A stretch of 64,000 nucleotides of DNA from JAXLVB01 sp046329195 (lineage in GTDB: Bacteria > Bacteroidota > Bacteroidia > Cytophagales > Spirosomataceae), in assembly GCA_046329195.1 (NCBI GenBank), contig JAXLVB010000001.1, positions 1,426,001 through 1,490,000 on the forward strand, in the 5' to 3' direction. The position numbers and the translations under genes are program-made. Shown here piece by piece: positions 1 through 8,715 of the stretch (position 1 is its first letter; every line of letters begins with the position of its first letter). Under the pieces are notes generated by a model. It made no database searches and was not told the origin of the DNA. It worked only from the letters and a program-made list of their open reading frames with translations.

Positions 1-167
1 ATTCGGAGTTGTATGCTCGGTATTGGGCTTCTGACAAAATTGGCATTCGAGCGGGGCTTAGTTTTCAGTTTTCGGAATATACCACTAACCGAAAAGTAGC
101 CTTTGATAATGACCGTTTTCGGAGCAAAACACTGCTGCCTATGCTGGCTGTTTCGTACCGTTTTTAG
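1..167 (+). CDS. C-terminal end of an outer-membrane beta-barrel protein (partial)
   Basis: An open frame runs in from the left edge and stops with TAG at 165-167. The visible 54 residues alternate polar and hydrophobic positions and end in SYRF, an aromatic C-terminus typical of outer-membrane beta-barrel strands. It lies 25 bp upstream of the YceI gene on the same strand, so the two may be co-transcribed. In Cytophagales, YceI genes often sit next to a DUF5777-type barrel protein. That is family knowledge only and cannot be confirmed from this fragment. Confidence 0.55.
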   Translation, partial: SELYARYWASDKIGIRAGLSFQFSEYTTNRKVAFDNDRFRSKTLLPMLAVSYRF

Positions 168-192
168 GAAATAACTATTGATAGACGTAAAA

Positions 193-750
193 ATGAACTA
201 TTACCTGAAAACCATTTTGCTGGGCTTGTGCGTAGGTATGATGATAGGAAAAACTTACGGACAAGCTTGGAAACCAATCACAGCTTCAGTAACTTTCAAA
301 GTCAAAATGTTTGGGGTAGCGGTAGAAGGCTCGTTCAAAGGATTGGCTGGAAGCATCCAGTTTGACCCTGAGCATCTGAACAAAGCCAGTATCATGGCCA
401 GCATAGATACTCGCACGCTCGACACAGACAACAGCCTGCGCAACAAACACTTGCGTGAAAAAGAAGAGTTTTTTAACGTAGCAAAATACCCAAGCATCAC
501 CATGAAATCTACTAAAATAGAAAAAACGGCAGAAGGCTTTGTGGGGTATTTTGATTTAACCATCAAATCGGTCACTAAAAACGTAAAAGTACCGTTTCGT
601 TTCACTCCGAATGGGACAAATGCTACTTTTGCAGGGACATTCACCATCAATCGGCGAGAATGGGAAGTGGGAGGCGGTACGCTTGGGATGAGCAACGATG
701 TCAGCGTAACGATTTTAGTCAATACCCAGTCTATTCCGCAACAACCATGA
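193..750 (+). CDS. YceI family secreted lipid-binding protein
   Basis: The 185-residue product starts with a signal peptide (residues 1-24, hydrophobic core ILLGLCVGMMIG, cleavage after a G-x-G/Q site). The YceI lipocalin-like fold follows: the segment near residues 30-60 (VTFKVKMFG and GSIQFDP), then IDTRTLDTDN, LREKEEFFNVAKYPSITM and the closing DVSVTILV strand. YceI proteins bind polyisoprenoid or other amphiphilic lipids in the periplasm. ATG 193 is preferred over the upstream in-frame TTG at 178 because it begins the signal peptide. The stop codon overlaps the next start (ATGA), indicating translational coupling with the DinB gene. Confidence 0.9.
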   Translation: MNYYLKTILLGLCVGMMIGKTYGQAWKPITASVTFKVKMFGVAVEGSFKGLAGSIQFDPEHLNKASIMASIDTRTLDTDNSLRNKHLREKEEFFNVAKYPSITMKSTKIEKTAEGFVGYFDLTIKSVTKNVKVPFRFTPNGTNATFAGTFTINRREWEVGGGTLGMSNDVSVTILVNTQSIPQQP

Positions 751-1256
751 AAATACTTCAAGAAACAAACATTGACATTATTCGGCAGTTAATTAACCTA
801 CTCGATACCCTGCCTGCGGGTATGTATCATTTGCCTCTGAAGTCGTTACACGAAAACTCGATTGGTCAGCATACTCGCCATATTGTGGAGTTTTATCAAT
901 GCCTGCTCAATGGGATGTCGGGGCAGGTAGTCAACTACGATGCTCGGGAACGTAACCTGCGTATCGAGACAGACAAAGCTTATACTTCGCATCTGTTGGC
1001 GGCCATAGCTAGCCAGTTAGAACAAGCCACCGAAGACAAACCAATGGTGTTGGAGCAGGCGTTTGGCTTAGAAGAACCCCTGACGATTCCGACGTATTTT
1101 TCGAGAGAACTTACCTATCTGATTGAGCATACGATTCACCACTTGGCCATTATCAAAATCGGGCTGACGGAGTCATTCCCAACGGTTTATATTCCAGCCG
1201 AGTTTGGAGTGGCTCACTCGACGCTGAAGTTTAGACAACAGCAAGCCAGTGCCTAG
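747..1256 (+). CDS. DinB family four-helix protein
   Basis: The 169-residue helical protein carries the histidine pattern of the DinB/YfiT superfamily: GQHTRHIVEF near residue 35 and the C-terminal HTIHHLAIIKIGL near residue 130. These histidines usually bind a divalent metal. Members include thiol S-transferases and damage-inducible proteins, and the substrate here is unknown. The start at 747 overlaps the YceI stop by four bases, and no better start exists downstream before the first helix. Confidence 0.82.
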   Translation: MKILQETNIDIIRQLINLLDTLPAGMYHLPLKSLHENSIGQHTRHIVEFYQCLLNGMSGQVVNYDARERNLRIETDKAYTSHLLAAIASQLEQATEDKPMVLEQAFGLEEPLTIPTYFSRELTYLIEHTIHHLAIIKIGLTESFPTVYIPAEFGVAHSTLKFRQQQASA

Positions 1257-1355
1257 CATCGCCTTCAAAGCACAAAATCGCTCTATTTTAGTCGCTTTTT
1301 GTAATCTGCTGTTTAGTAGTGATTTACAACGAGCCGACAACTAACAACGGTGTCT

Positions 1356-2072
1356 ATGTGTGTGTTGACATATCTACCCCTTTACGAAGAAGGTTTTATT
1401 TTTACTCATAGCCGAGACGAAAGCATTGGCCGGCCCAAGGCCATTGCCCCTCGGCAGTATTCGGTGCATCAGCAGTTGGTGATTTATCCAAAAGATGCCA
1501 AAGCCGGAGGAACTTGGATGGCCACTTCGTCTGAATTTACGCTTTGTTTACTCAACGGAGCATTCCAAAAACACACTTCTCAGCCACCCTATCGGCAGAG
1601 CCGAGGGATGGTAATTCCTGATTTTTTTCGTTACAACAGCGTATTTGATTTTGTGCGGTCGTATGATTTTAGTGGAATCGAACCCTTCACCTTGGTAGTG
1701 GTTGATACGCTGGGCAAGTACGAAATGACCGAAATGCGCTGGGATGCCCATGACCTTACCGTGACGGTCAAAGACAATCGAGTGCCGCATATTTGGTCAT
1801 CAGTGACGCTATACCCGCCCGCCATTTGCCAAGAACGAGAGCGTTGGTTTGGCAATTGGCTGGCGTTGCATCCTACTTACAATAGCGAAGACATCTTGCA
1901 GTTTCACCTCCACGGTGGCAATGGCGATCGTAACAACGACATGCGCATGAACCGCAACGGCGAACTCCTCACGCAGTGCATCATGCAAGTACAACGGGGC
2001 AGTAACCATCGCTACACCGTGACGTACCAAGACTTACTGGCTGAAGAAGAACGAAAATACTGTGTTTTTTAG
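1356..2072 (+). CDS. NRDE family protein (TANGO2-like)
   Basis: The 238-residue product begins MCVLTYLPL, continues with THSRDESIGRP (the NRDE signature) and has GGTWMATSSEFTLCLLNG near residue 50. This is the usual N-terminal layout of the NRDE/TANGO2 family, in which Cys2 is thought to be an N-terminal nucleophile. The ATG at 1356 is chosen because it puts that Cys at position 2; an in-frame GTG at 1350 would add two residues. The biological role is unsettled (heme or lipid handling is proposed for TANGO2). The 3' end overlaps the convergent ATP-grasp gene by four bases. Confidence 0.85.
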   Translation: MCVLTYLPLYEEGFIFTHSRDESIGRPKAIAPRQYSVHQQLVIYPKDAKAGGTWMATSSEFTLCLLNGAFQKHTSQPPYRQSRGMVIPDFFRYNSVFDFVRSYDFSGIEPFTLVVVDTLGKYEMTEMRWDAHDLTVTVKDNRVPHIWSSVTLYPPAICQERERWFGNWLALHPTYNSEDILQFHLHGGNGDRNNDMRMNRNGELLTQCIMQVQRGSNHRYTVTYQDLLAEEERKYCVF

Positions 2073-3115
2073 GTAAGAATCTCTGCTTTGCTTGGGAAAA
2101 AATGAGCTTTGGCCACTTTGACTACCTCGTCAAAAGGAGTGGGATACACGCCTCGTTTACGTTGTTCGAGGCAAATATCTGCTAAAATTTTCCAGTGGGA
2201 GGCCAAGTCTCGGTAGGCTTTCCAAAGCGTATAGCTGGGGTCGTAGATGTGGCCGGGTTCTGAACTGGCGCCGTTTAGCTCCATCACTCGTATGTACTGC
2301 CCCCGATACAAGTCATCATAACTTCTCACCCGCAAATCAAACCGACCGTAGTTAAAATCAGGCATACTGGCAGCTAGTTGGTCGAATACTTTATGTAAAG
2401 TTGGGTTTATTAAGTGATTGGCATTCAAAAACTTAGTGCCTCTGCAATGGTTGCCGATGGGCTCTAGCTGACGAACTTCTCCTTGGGGTAACACTTCTTC
2501 AATGCCTTTGCCCAAGCGGGTTCGCATGGTGTCTATCTGAAACCGTGCCCGAGTGCTTTGCTCCATCAATTGCTCAATCGTCGAAACGCCATCGCCTGTT
2601 ACAGACAAAAATTCCTTGAGCGTTACCGACGTTACCTGCCCGGGACGTCCCGGCAAACGATTATACAAAACCCCCAATTCTATCTGAAAATCAACGTATT
2701 CCTGGATGATAAAATCAGAAGGGCGACGCTTTAGGTAAGCGTCTAACTGTTGGGGGTGTAGGATTTTTTCTACCTCAAAGCCTCGCTCGCCTACGTTGGG
2801 TTTGATGATAAGCGGAAAATCGAGTTGCGCCCTAGCGATGGCTTCTAGTACAGTATCTGTAGAAGTATCTTTAGTAAAAAATAAGGTCTGAGGCTTGTAT
2901 TGAGCAGGAATGTGGTCAAGAATGTTGATTTTGCTTTCGCCAAAAAAACCACCTTGTTCAATAAATGGGTTGGCTGCCGTAAAAAAAGCAAAGGAACGAG
3001 TGCGGAATGCCTGATAAAGCCAATAGGGGAGAAGTGGCAAGTAAAACATCCACCACGTCCAGTATTCGTACTTGACTAGTTTTATGAAAAAAAGCGGGAC
3101 TTTGATAGTTTTCAT
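2069..3115 (-). CDS. ATP-grasp ligase, D-Ala-D-Ala ligase-like
   Basis: The 348-residue protein has a hydrophobic, Trp/Tyr-rich N-terminus (residues 1-40) and then an ATP-grasp core. Visible elements are PLIIKPNVGERGFEVEKI (nucleotide-binding lysine and glycine-rich loop, around residues 115-132), FIIQEYVDFQIELGVLY, and the metal-binding end MELNGASSEPGHIYDP near residue 290. Such proteins ligate an amino or carboxyl substrate using ATP, but no substrate can be assigned; the hydrophobic N-terminus suggests membrane association. ATG 3115 is preferred over 3133 because 3133 falls inside the terminator hairpin upstream. Confidence 0.72.
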   Translation of the reverse strand: MKTIKVPLFFIKLVKYEYWTWWMFYLPLLPYWLYQAFRTRSFAFFTAANPFIEQGGFFGESKINILDHIPAQYKPQTLFFTKDTSTDTVLEAIARAQLDFPLIIKPNVGERGFEVEKILHPQQLDAYLKRRPSDFIIQEYVDFQIELGVLYNRLPGRPGQVTSVTLKEFLSVTGDGVSTIEQLMEQSTRARFQIDTMRTRLGKGIEEVLPQGEVRQLEPIGNHCRGTKFLNANHLINPTLHKVFDQLAASMPDFNYGRFDLRVRSYDDLYRGQYIRVMELNGASSEPGHIYDPSYTLWKAYRDLASHWKILADICLEQRKRGVYPTPFDEVVKVAKAHFFPSKAEILT

Positions 3116-3121
3116 AGCCAT

Positions 3122-3158
3122 AAAAAGACCCACAAAGAAGTTGAGTTCCTTGTGGGTC
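3122..3158 (-). terminator. Rho-independent terminator downstream of the DoxX gene
   Basis: Read on the minus strand, a 13-bp stem (arms 3158-3146 and 3139-3127, one mismatch) around a 6-nt loop is followed directly by a T run (3126-3122). It sits 19 bp after the DoxX stop and just before the ATP-grasp start, separating the two units. Confidence 0.8.
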
Positions 3159-3177
3159 AGAAAAGAACTGTTGGCAA

Positions 3178-3570
3178 TTATACAAATTTATTCACGAATG
3201 GAATCGTTTTCCGACGCAAAAAGGCAACCACTACACAGCATAGAGCGGTGATGAGTGCCAACGTAAATAGATAGCCGCCGTCGTTTTGAACATCAATGCC
3301 CAAGACTGTGAGGTGCGATAAAATAGCGCCAGCCATGATTCCCAGTCCCATCATGGCTCCAATACCAGCCGTAGATGGAATCAATAGCAAAATGGCCGCA
3401 ATGAGTTCAGAAACCCCTGCGCCAATCCGTCCCCAAGGCTCTACGCCGAGTGTCGAGAAAATATAGACGCTTTCGGGCGCAGCCGTAAACTTAAAGAACA
3501 AGGTTTGCAACATGATGAGGGCGGCTATTACTTGAGCCACCCACGAAAGACGGGTTTGTGTGGTTGTCAT
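3178..3570 (-). CDS. DoxX family membrane protein
   Basis: The 130-residue protein has four predicted membrane segments (about residues 8-28, 45-65, 68-90 and 98-118), matching the size and topology of small DoxX proteins. The segment LQTLFFKFTAAPESVYIFSTLG with a following GVSELIAAILLL is characteristic. DoxX-type proteins are linked to respiratory or thiol-oxidative functions, but no reaction can be assigned. It follows the YHS gene on the same strand with a gap of about 40 bp, so the two probably form an operon. Confidence 0.85.
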   Translation of the reverse strand: MTTTQTRLSWVAQVIAALIMLQTLFFKFTAAPESVYIFSTLGVEPWGRIGAGVSELIAAILLLIPSTAGIGAMMGLGIMAGAILSHLTVLGIDVQNDGGYLFTLALITALCCVVVAFLRRKTIPFVNKFV

Positions 3571-3611
3571 GGTGTAAATAGGTTAAAGTGATGCTCACTG
3601 AGTAGTAGTAG

Positions 3612-4061
3612 TTATCGAAATAGTTTCAGCCAACTGGCATCGGCTTGTTTTTTGAGTGTGGCTTCGTTTTTGTTCCAGCTTTTGAGCGTGTTGTTGGGCC
3701 ACGAGTTATAGAAAAGGTAAAGCTTTCCATCCAAAATTTTATAGGTTTCGGCATCTACTTCTACTTTTTCGCCGGAATTGCCCATCGCATAAGCGCACCA
3801 ACCGCCGTACTGAGGCTCGTATTTTTCAGGCGATTTTTTGAAGGCATCCAGATTGGCGGTACTCGCAAACTGATACTTCACTCCATTATGAACATAACTC
3901 AGTTCGGGCTTTCCTTTTTTGGGTGAATTCATAAAGTAACTGACGGCGTCGTAGCCTTGAAGGGCCAGGCCTTTTTCAACGTTAAAATGCTTCTGGTCGA
4001 GGGTCTGTTGACCAAAGCAAGCAATGGATACGAAGTACAGAAAAAACGCTAACTTTTTCAT
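3612..4061 (-). CDS. Secreted YHS-domain protein
   Basis: The 149-residue protein has a signal peptide (residues 1-18, ending CFGQ) and then a YHS-like metal-binding module: LQGYDAVSYF, VHNGVKYQFASTANLDAFKKSPEKYEPQYGGWCAYAM. This is the usual arrangement in Bacteroidota periplasmic YHS proteins, where Tyr and Cys residues are thought to bind a metal such as copper or iron. It is first in a likely operon with DoxX. A consensus -7 box and an FNR-like palindrome lie upstream, suggesting control by oxygen, nitric oxide or redox state. Confidence 0.85.
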   Translation of the reverse strand: MKKLAFFLYFVSIACFGQQTLDQKHFNVEKGLALQGYDAVSYFMNSPKKGKPELSYVHNGVKYQFASTANLDAFKKSPEKYEPQYGGWCAYAMGNSGEKVEVDAETYKILDGKLYLFYNSWPNNTLKSWNKNEATLKKQADASWLKLFR

Positions 4062-4087
4062 GGTGAACGAATGATTTATTTACACCA

Positions 4088-4095
4088 CAAAGGTA
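4088..4095 (-). promoter_or_regulatory. Bacteroidota -7 promoter box for the YHS-DoxX operon
   Basis: The minus strand reads TACCTTTG, a perfect TAnnTTTG box, 27 bp upstream of the YHS start. Transcription should begin near position 4085. Confidence 0.6.
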
Positions 4096-4114
4096 GCAGA
4101 AGGGTACATACCCA

Positions 4115-4134
4115 AATGTCAGGCATCTGACATT
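4115..4134. promoter_or_regulatory. CRP/FNR-type operator palindrome
   Basis: AATGTCAG-gcat-CTGACATT is a perfect 8-bp inverted repeat. Written as TGTCA-N6-TGACA it has the spacing of CRP/FNR family sites. Its centre (4124.5) is about 40 bp upstream of the predicted start near 4085, the usual position of a class II activator site. Confidence 0.5.
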
Positions 4135-4144
4135 CGTTCAAAAC

Positions 4145-4771
4145 TTACCACAGAAGTTTTGCGGCTTGAATCAGCCCGATTAGAATAAAAATACCACCCA
4201 CTACTTGGTTAATCGTTTGTGTTGGAATACGCTGAAATAACCGCTCTCGATAATGATGGGCAAGGCAAGCAAAAAGGTACAAAATACCAAAAGCACCTGC
4301 ACTGGTACCTAACAAAAAGGCGAGTTCGGTAAGCCAACTGTCAATATTGAGCCAGGCGTAGTTTTGATAGTTGAGCAAAATGATCGTCCAGAAGGCTACG
4401 AGTTGAGGGTTAAGCAAGGCTAATACAAAGCCTTCAGTCAGAGAGATTTTTCGGGATTTAGGTGTAATTGCAGTATCCTGAGCAGAAGGTTTCTTTATGA
4501 ATAGGAGCCCCCCTGCTATAAGTAATACAGGTACTAAACTCCATTGGAGCAACTGAAAAACGAAGGGATATTGCTGGAAGAAAAGTACGCCATGCAAGGC
4601 CAGCAAACCGTAGAGGATTTCGGGTAAACAACCTCCGCAAGCCAGCCAAAGGGCCGTGCGGAGGTTGTGCTGAATCGTGGCTCGTATTACCGCCACATTG
4701 ACCGGACCTAATTGTACCGAACCCATGAAACTAACCAGACACGTCACGCCAAAAACAAAAAGAGGTTTCAT
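4145..4771 (-). CDS. LysE/RhtB family amino acid exporter
   Basis: The 208-residue protein has six hydrophobic segments and the LysE signature at the N-terminus (GSVQLGPVNVAVIR, residues 17-30) plus LALLNPQLVAFWTIILL in the middle, the two conserved proline/asparagine regions of the family. LysE proteins export amino acids or related solutes; the substrate is not predictable. The start at 4771 (MKPLFVFG) gives a normal first helix; an in-frame ATG at 4786 would add five residues. Confidence 0.85.
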   Translation of the reverse strand: MKPLFVFGVTCLVSFMGSVQLGPVNVAVIRATIQHNLRTALWLACGGCLPEILYGLLALHGVLFFQQYPFVFQLLQWSLVPVLLIAGGLLFIKKPSAQDTAITPKSRKISLTEGFVLALLNPQLVAFWTIILLNYQNYAWLNIDSWLTELAFLLGTSAGAFGILYLFACLAHHYRERLFQRIPTQTINQVVGGIFILIGLIQAAKLLW

Positions 4772-4850
4772 GGTACCCAGTAACAAATAGAGGCTAATTG
4801 AATTGGTTAATTAAGTTGTACACAGAACCTCTTTCCGTGCGACGGTCGCC

Positions 4851-4920
4851 CTAAATCCCTTTCCCCTGTTGGGAAAGGGACTTTAGAAGCCCTCCCAGCA
4901 GGGGAGGGTTGGGGTGAATG
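4851..4920. repeat. Intergenic double-hairpin element
   Basis: Two hairpins stand side by side. The first has perfect 10-bp arms (4856-4865 and 4871-4880, TCCCTTTCCC type) with a 5-nt loop, and the second has CCCTCCC/GGGGAGGG arms around 4891-4908, followed by GTTGGGGTGA. Elements with this look are, in my knowledge, widely dispersed between genes in Bacteroidota. It lies downstream of the S9 peptidase gene and may also act as its terminator. Confidence 0.5.
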
Positions 4921-4957
4921 AGTATATCCTTACTAACTAATACAGCTAAGTTTTGTA

Positions 4958-7435
4958 TTATTTCTTGTCGCCTGCACCTACTCTTCCACTTTTATCAGAA
5001 GGTGCTGGTGCGTTTTTAACATATTTGTCGAGCCAGCCGTTCATTTCGTACATAGTGTGTAGTACCGACTCTTTGGCGGCGTAACCGTGACTTTCGTGAG
5101 GCAATAGCACAAACCGAACCGTAGCACCCATGCCTTTGAGGGCATTGTAATACCGCTCCGACTGAATCGGGAACGTCCCTGTGTTGTTGTCGGCTTCGCC
5201 ATGCACCAGTAGGAGGGGCGTCTTCATTTTGTCGGCATTCATAAATGGCGACATTTTATTATAGACCTCTGGGGCTTGCCAATAGCTACGCTCTTCGTTT
5301 TGAAAACCAAATGGTGTCAACGTACGGTTATATGCTCCACTACGAGCGATTCCGGCTCTAAACAGATTGCTGTGGGTTAGCAAATTGGCCGTCATAAACG
5401 CCCCGTAGGAGTGGCCGCCTACGCCTACTCGGCTGGCATCTACTACGCCCAACCGAACCCCTTCGTCAATAGCCGCCTTGGCAGAGGCTACCAGTTGCTC
5501 TACATACGTATCGTTGGGTTCTTTGTCGCCTTCGCCAATGATGGGGATAGAAGCGTCGTCCAAAACGGCATAGCCCATCGCTGCAAACATGGCCGAGGTA
5601 GTTGGACGGTTAAACTCATACGGAGAGCCACTCACTTGGCCAGCTGCATCCTTGCTTTTGAACTCAGCTGGGTAGGCCCACATGAAGGTCGGCAACGGAC
5701 CATCTTCTTTTTTGTAACCTGCCGGGAGGTACAAAGTAGCTGTCAAATCAACGCCATCGGGGCGCTTGTAGCGGAGAAGTTGTTTGGTTACTCCTTTAAA
5801 TTGAGGATACGGATGGGGGAAATTGGTTAGTTGCGTCAAGACAGGCTCAGGCGCTACTTTGCTTTTTTTCTTGGGAGCAGGCGGAGGGTTGAGCTGACGA
5901 ATAAAATAATTCGGATTTTCTGTTTGTGACTCTCGGCTAGTTAGTACCAATTGCTTCTCAAAATCTAACATGCTGATCGGGCGCTCGTAATAAGGGGCTT
6001 CTGAGCGCCAAAGCCGCTTGGTTTGTTTGGTCGTAAGGTTCAACAAATCTACAAACGGACGGTCGCCTTCGGGGGAGGCACCATCGCCAAATAAGTACAG
6101 GCTATTGTCAGCTGTAAGGGCTAATACATTTCTGCCATATTGGTTCTTTCTCAATTCGGGGTCGCCGGGGTCGTTGTAGTGGTCTTCTGAAGACATATCC
6201 ACTAACGTGACAGGGTTGCCCGGCTGACTTGGATTTACTAAGCGAGTTACCGTCTTGCGAGTACTGTACCAATATTCGTTGGCGAGGGCTACTTGATTAT
6301 TGCCCCAAGTCATGCCTCTGAACCGATACGTTGAAGCATAAATTTCGCTAGGTTGGCCATTAAATGGTGCCTCTAACAAGAATACCTTGTCACGTACAGC
6401 TACCTTTTTCTTGAAATCACCACCGTCTTGCGCTTCTACCCAATAAATAGTGGCTGGGGCATCGGCTCGCCAGTTGTGGCCTCTTGGTCCGGCTACTGTT
6501 GCATCAGGCGAGAAGGGAGAGTTTTCAATGAGTGGAGCATCATAGAGTTCTTTTACAAAATTGCCAGCCGCATCAAAAATCTCCAATTTAGCTGGAAAGC
6601 GACCTGATGGCACTAAGTAAGAATACGGACGGTGCGACGTACGAATCATTACATACCGACCGTCAGGCGATGGCGAAGCTGTTGACACCGCCCCTGCCTT
6701 TCCGATAGCCTGAACGGTGCCATCTAGCCCTACCTTTACTACTTGCGATGTGCAGTAATAGTCGAAAAGTTTTTCGTCGTAGGGACTCTTGAGCAAATCT
6801 TGGTAGGTGGGCGCTTGTGCTTTTTTGCCCAAGTTCTCTTGTGTGGTGGGGCCTGTTGGTGCCAGTGGTTTTGCAGGGGCTTCGCCACGGCTCGGTATCA
6901 TCTTTACCAATAGTGTCTTGTTGTCCGAAAACCAATCTACGGCTCCACCATAGGCTGTATTCACGGCAAAATTGCCTACTCTACTGGCAGTAGCTGTTGC
7001 TACGTCCACCATCCACAACTCAATGTGGTCATTGGCTGTGTGGGTAAAGGCTATTTTGCTTTCGTCTGGTGACCATTGGAACCCACTCAATTTCGGATTT
7101 TGCGGAAGACCCTTGACAGGAACTTCTGTTTTAGTGGCTACGTTTTTGAGGGTCAATCCAATCATGTAGTTGGCTCGGCTTGGACCGTTAGTGGTTGGAT
7201 TAATACGAAGGCCAGCAATCCGAAGTTCGGGTTGTGCTAAGTCTTCAATGGTAGGCATTCCAGAGCGCTCCATCAAGAGCATCCAGCCTTTATCGCCTAC
7301 ACTCACCAAGGGCGATGGTGCTGCGGTAATCATGTCGGCCAATACCTTCGGGGGTGTTTGGTAGGTGGCATCTTGGGCTTGTAATGTGCCAACACTCAGC
7401 ATGGCTCCCAGTAACCAAAGTAGGTTTTTTTTCAT
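4958..7435 (-). CDS. S9 family prolyl-oligopeptidase-type serine peptidase, secreted
   Basis: The 825-residue protein has a signal peptide (residues 1-20, ending LQAQ) and an N-terminal beta-propeller region with TolB/DPP-like segments such as FQWSPDESKIAFTH and ASPSPDGRYVMIRT. The C-terminal alpha/beta-hydrolase domain carries the expected triad: Ser676 in GGHSYGA, Asp749 in HGEADNNTG and His783 in ESHGYAA. Length and order resemble the glutamyl endopeptidase branch of S9. It should act in the periplasm or outside the cell on peptides. It appears to be a single-gene unit. Confidence 0.88.
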   Translation of the reverse strand: MKKNLLWLLGAMLSVGTLQAQDATYQTPPKVLADMITAAPSPLVSVGDKGWMLLMERSGMPTIEDLAQPELRIAGLRINPTTNGPSRANYMIGLTLKNVATKTEVPVKGLPQNPKLSGFQWSPDESKIAFTHTANDHIELWMVDVATATASRVGNFAVNTAYGGAVDWFSDNKTLLVKMIPSRGEAPAKPLAPTGPTTQENLGKKAQAPTYQDLLKSPYDEKLFDYYCTSQVVKVGLDGTVQAIGKAGAVSTASPSPDGRYVMIRTSHRPYSYLVPSGRFPAKLEIFDAAGNFVKELYDAPLIENSPFSPDATVAGPRGHNWRADAPATIYWVEAQDGGDFKKKVAVRDKVFLLEAPFNGQPSEIYASTYRFRGMTWGNNQVALANEYWYSTRKTVTRLVNPSQPGNPVTLVDMSSEDHYNDPGDPELRKNQYGRNVLALTADNSLYLFGDGASPEGDRPFVDLLNLTTKQTKRLWRSEAPYYERPISMLDFEKQLVLTSRESQTENPNYFIRQLNPPPAPKKKSKVAPEPVLTQLTNFPHPYPQFKGVTKQLLRYKRPDGVDLTATLYLPAGYKKEDGPLPTFMWAYPAEFKSKDAAGQVSGSPYEFNRPTTSAMFAAMGYAVLDDASIPIIGEGDKEPNDTYVEQLVASAKAAIDEGVRLGVVDASRVGVGGHSYGAFMTANLLTHSNLFRAGIARSGAYNRTLTPFGFQNEERSYWQAPEVYNKMSPFMNADKMKTPLLLVHGEADNNTGTFPIQSERYYNALKGMGATVRFVLLPHESHGYAAKESVLHTMYEMNGWLDKYVKNAPAPSDKSGRVGAGDKK

Positions 7436-7641
7436 GGGTGATTAGTTTGATGTGTAAAATGAAGATTCGTACAATCGTATGATGGTTAGCTTTACTTGTC
7501 CCGAAGCAGCTTTAGCAACTTCTGAACTATGTTCATCTCTAACACCATATAGATAGGTTTTGACTTTTAAAATTAGGTAATTTGCTTTTTTGTTTCCTAG
7601 TTCGATACCTAGTTTTAGACACTACCCATCTTTCTATCCAC

Positions 7642-8115
7642 ATGATTTCTGATTTTGGATACATACTTTTATATATTATTACAGGAATAGTTTTTCTGGT
7701 TGCTATGTTTGGTGTTTCCAGACTACTTCGCCCTGACCGCCCCAACATCGAGAAAAACAGTACTTACGAGTCGGGTGAAGAGCCCGAAGGCAATGCCAAC
7801 GTCAAGTTCAACATCCGGTTTTATGTGGTAGCCTTGTTGTTTGTGTTGTTTGAGGTCGAACTGGTGTTTTTGTTTCCTTGGGCAACGGTTTTTGGACAAA
7901 CTTCACTCATTGAGGAAACTAATGGGCTGTGGGGGTGGTTTTCGTTGGGAGAAATGTTCGTGTTTGTCGGAATTTTGGCTTTGGGTCTAGCGTATGCTTG
8001 GGTAAAAGGCCACCTAGACTGGGTAAGACCTCAGCCTAAAACGCCCGTCTTCAAAAGTAAAATTCCTACTGAGTTGTATCAAAAAGTGAACGAAAAGTAT
8101 CATGCAAAACCCTGA
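7642..8115 (+). CDS. nuoA: NADH-quinone oxidoreductase subunit A
   Basis: The 157-residue membrane protein has three helices. The family signature is clear: YESGEEPEGNANVKFNIRFYVVALLFVLFEVELVFLFPWA (residues about 40-80), with the acidic residues of the quinone-site loop. It is part of the membrane arm of respiratory complex I. ATG 7642 is chosen; the in-frame TTG at 7582 would add 20 unlikely residues. It overlaps nuoB by 14 bp. No nuoC or later subunit follows, which is unusual for a nuo operon. Confidence 0.95.
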   Translation: MISDFGYILLYIITGIVFLVAMFGVSRLLRPDRPNIEKNSTYESGEEPEGNANVKFNIRFYVVALLFVLFEVELVFLFPWATVFGQTSLIEETNGLWGWFSLGEMFVFVGILALGLAYAWVKGHLDWVRPQPKTPVFKSKIPTELYQKVNEKYHAKP

Positions 8116-8662
8116 ATCCATCCCTCCGATTCCTGAAAGCCTCGCTCCGTTGACCGAAGTATTGAGTGGCCATCGTAAAACAGGCGAAGGCGAAGTTATC
8201 CTCACGTCACTCGACGATTTGTTGGAATGGGCTCGGCTGTCGTCGTTGTGGCCGATGGGTTTCGGCTTGGCTTGCTGTGCTATCGAAATGATGGGTACGT
8301 TTGCCTCTAATTATGACCTCGACCGCTTCGGGGTGTTCCCTCGCCCTTCGCCTCGGCAGTCTGATGTCATGATTGTGGCGGGTACTGTTACCTTCAAAAT
8401 GGCCGACCGGATTCGTCGCTTGTACGAACAAATGCCCGAACCTCGCTATGTGATTTCGATGGGTTCTTGTTCCAACTGTGGCGGCCCCTATTGGGAGCAT
8501 GGATACCATGTGGTCAAGGGCGTGGACCGTATTATTCCAGTAGATGTATATGTGCCTGGCTGTCCTCCTCGCCCCGAAGCCCTCATTGGAGGTATCCTGA
8601 AATTGCAAGAGAAAATTCGTACAGAAGCGTTGCTTTCTAATCCTGATGCAAATCAGGCTTAG
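8102..8662 (+). CDS. nuoB: NADH-quinone oxidoreductase subunit B
   Basis: The 186-residue protein contains all four ligands of the N2 iron-sulfur cluster: tandem Cys58-Cys59 in GLACCAIEMM, Cys123 in MGSCSNCGGPY and Cys154 in VPGCPPRPEA. It passes electrons to quinone in the hydrophilic arm of complex I. It overlaps nuoA, so the two are translationally coupled. Downstream lies only an inverted repeat and a convergent gene, so the rest of the complex must be encoded elsewhere. Confidence 0.96.
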   Translation: MQNPESIPPIPESLAPLTEVLSGHRKTGEGEVILTSLDDLLEWARLSSLWPMGFGLACCAIEMMGTFASNYDLDRFGVFPRPSPRQSDVMIVAGTVTFKMADRIRRLYEQMPEPRYVISMGSCSNCGGPYWEHGYHVVKGVDRIIPVDVYVPGCPPRPEALIGGILKLQEKIRTEALLSNPDANQA

Positions 8663-8715
8663 TTCTACTTTTTAGGAGTAATTGAGCTTGCTTCAGAAAG
8701 GCAGTTCGGTGGTAG

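Noticed and set aside
7436..7641. Promoter pair between the S9 peptidase and nuoA genes
   Set aside because: Only partial matches to TAnnTTTG (such as TAATTTG) were seen on either strand.
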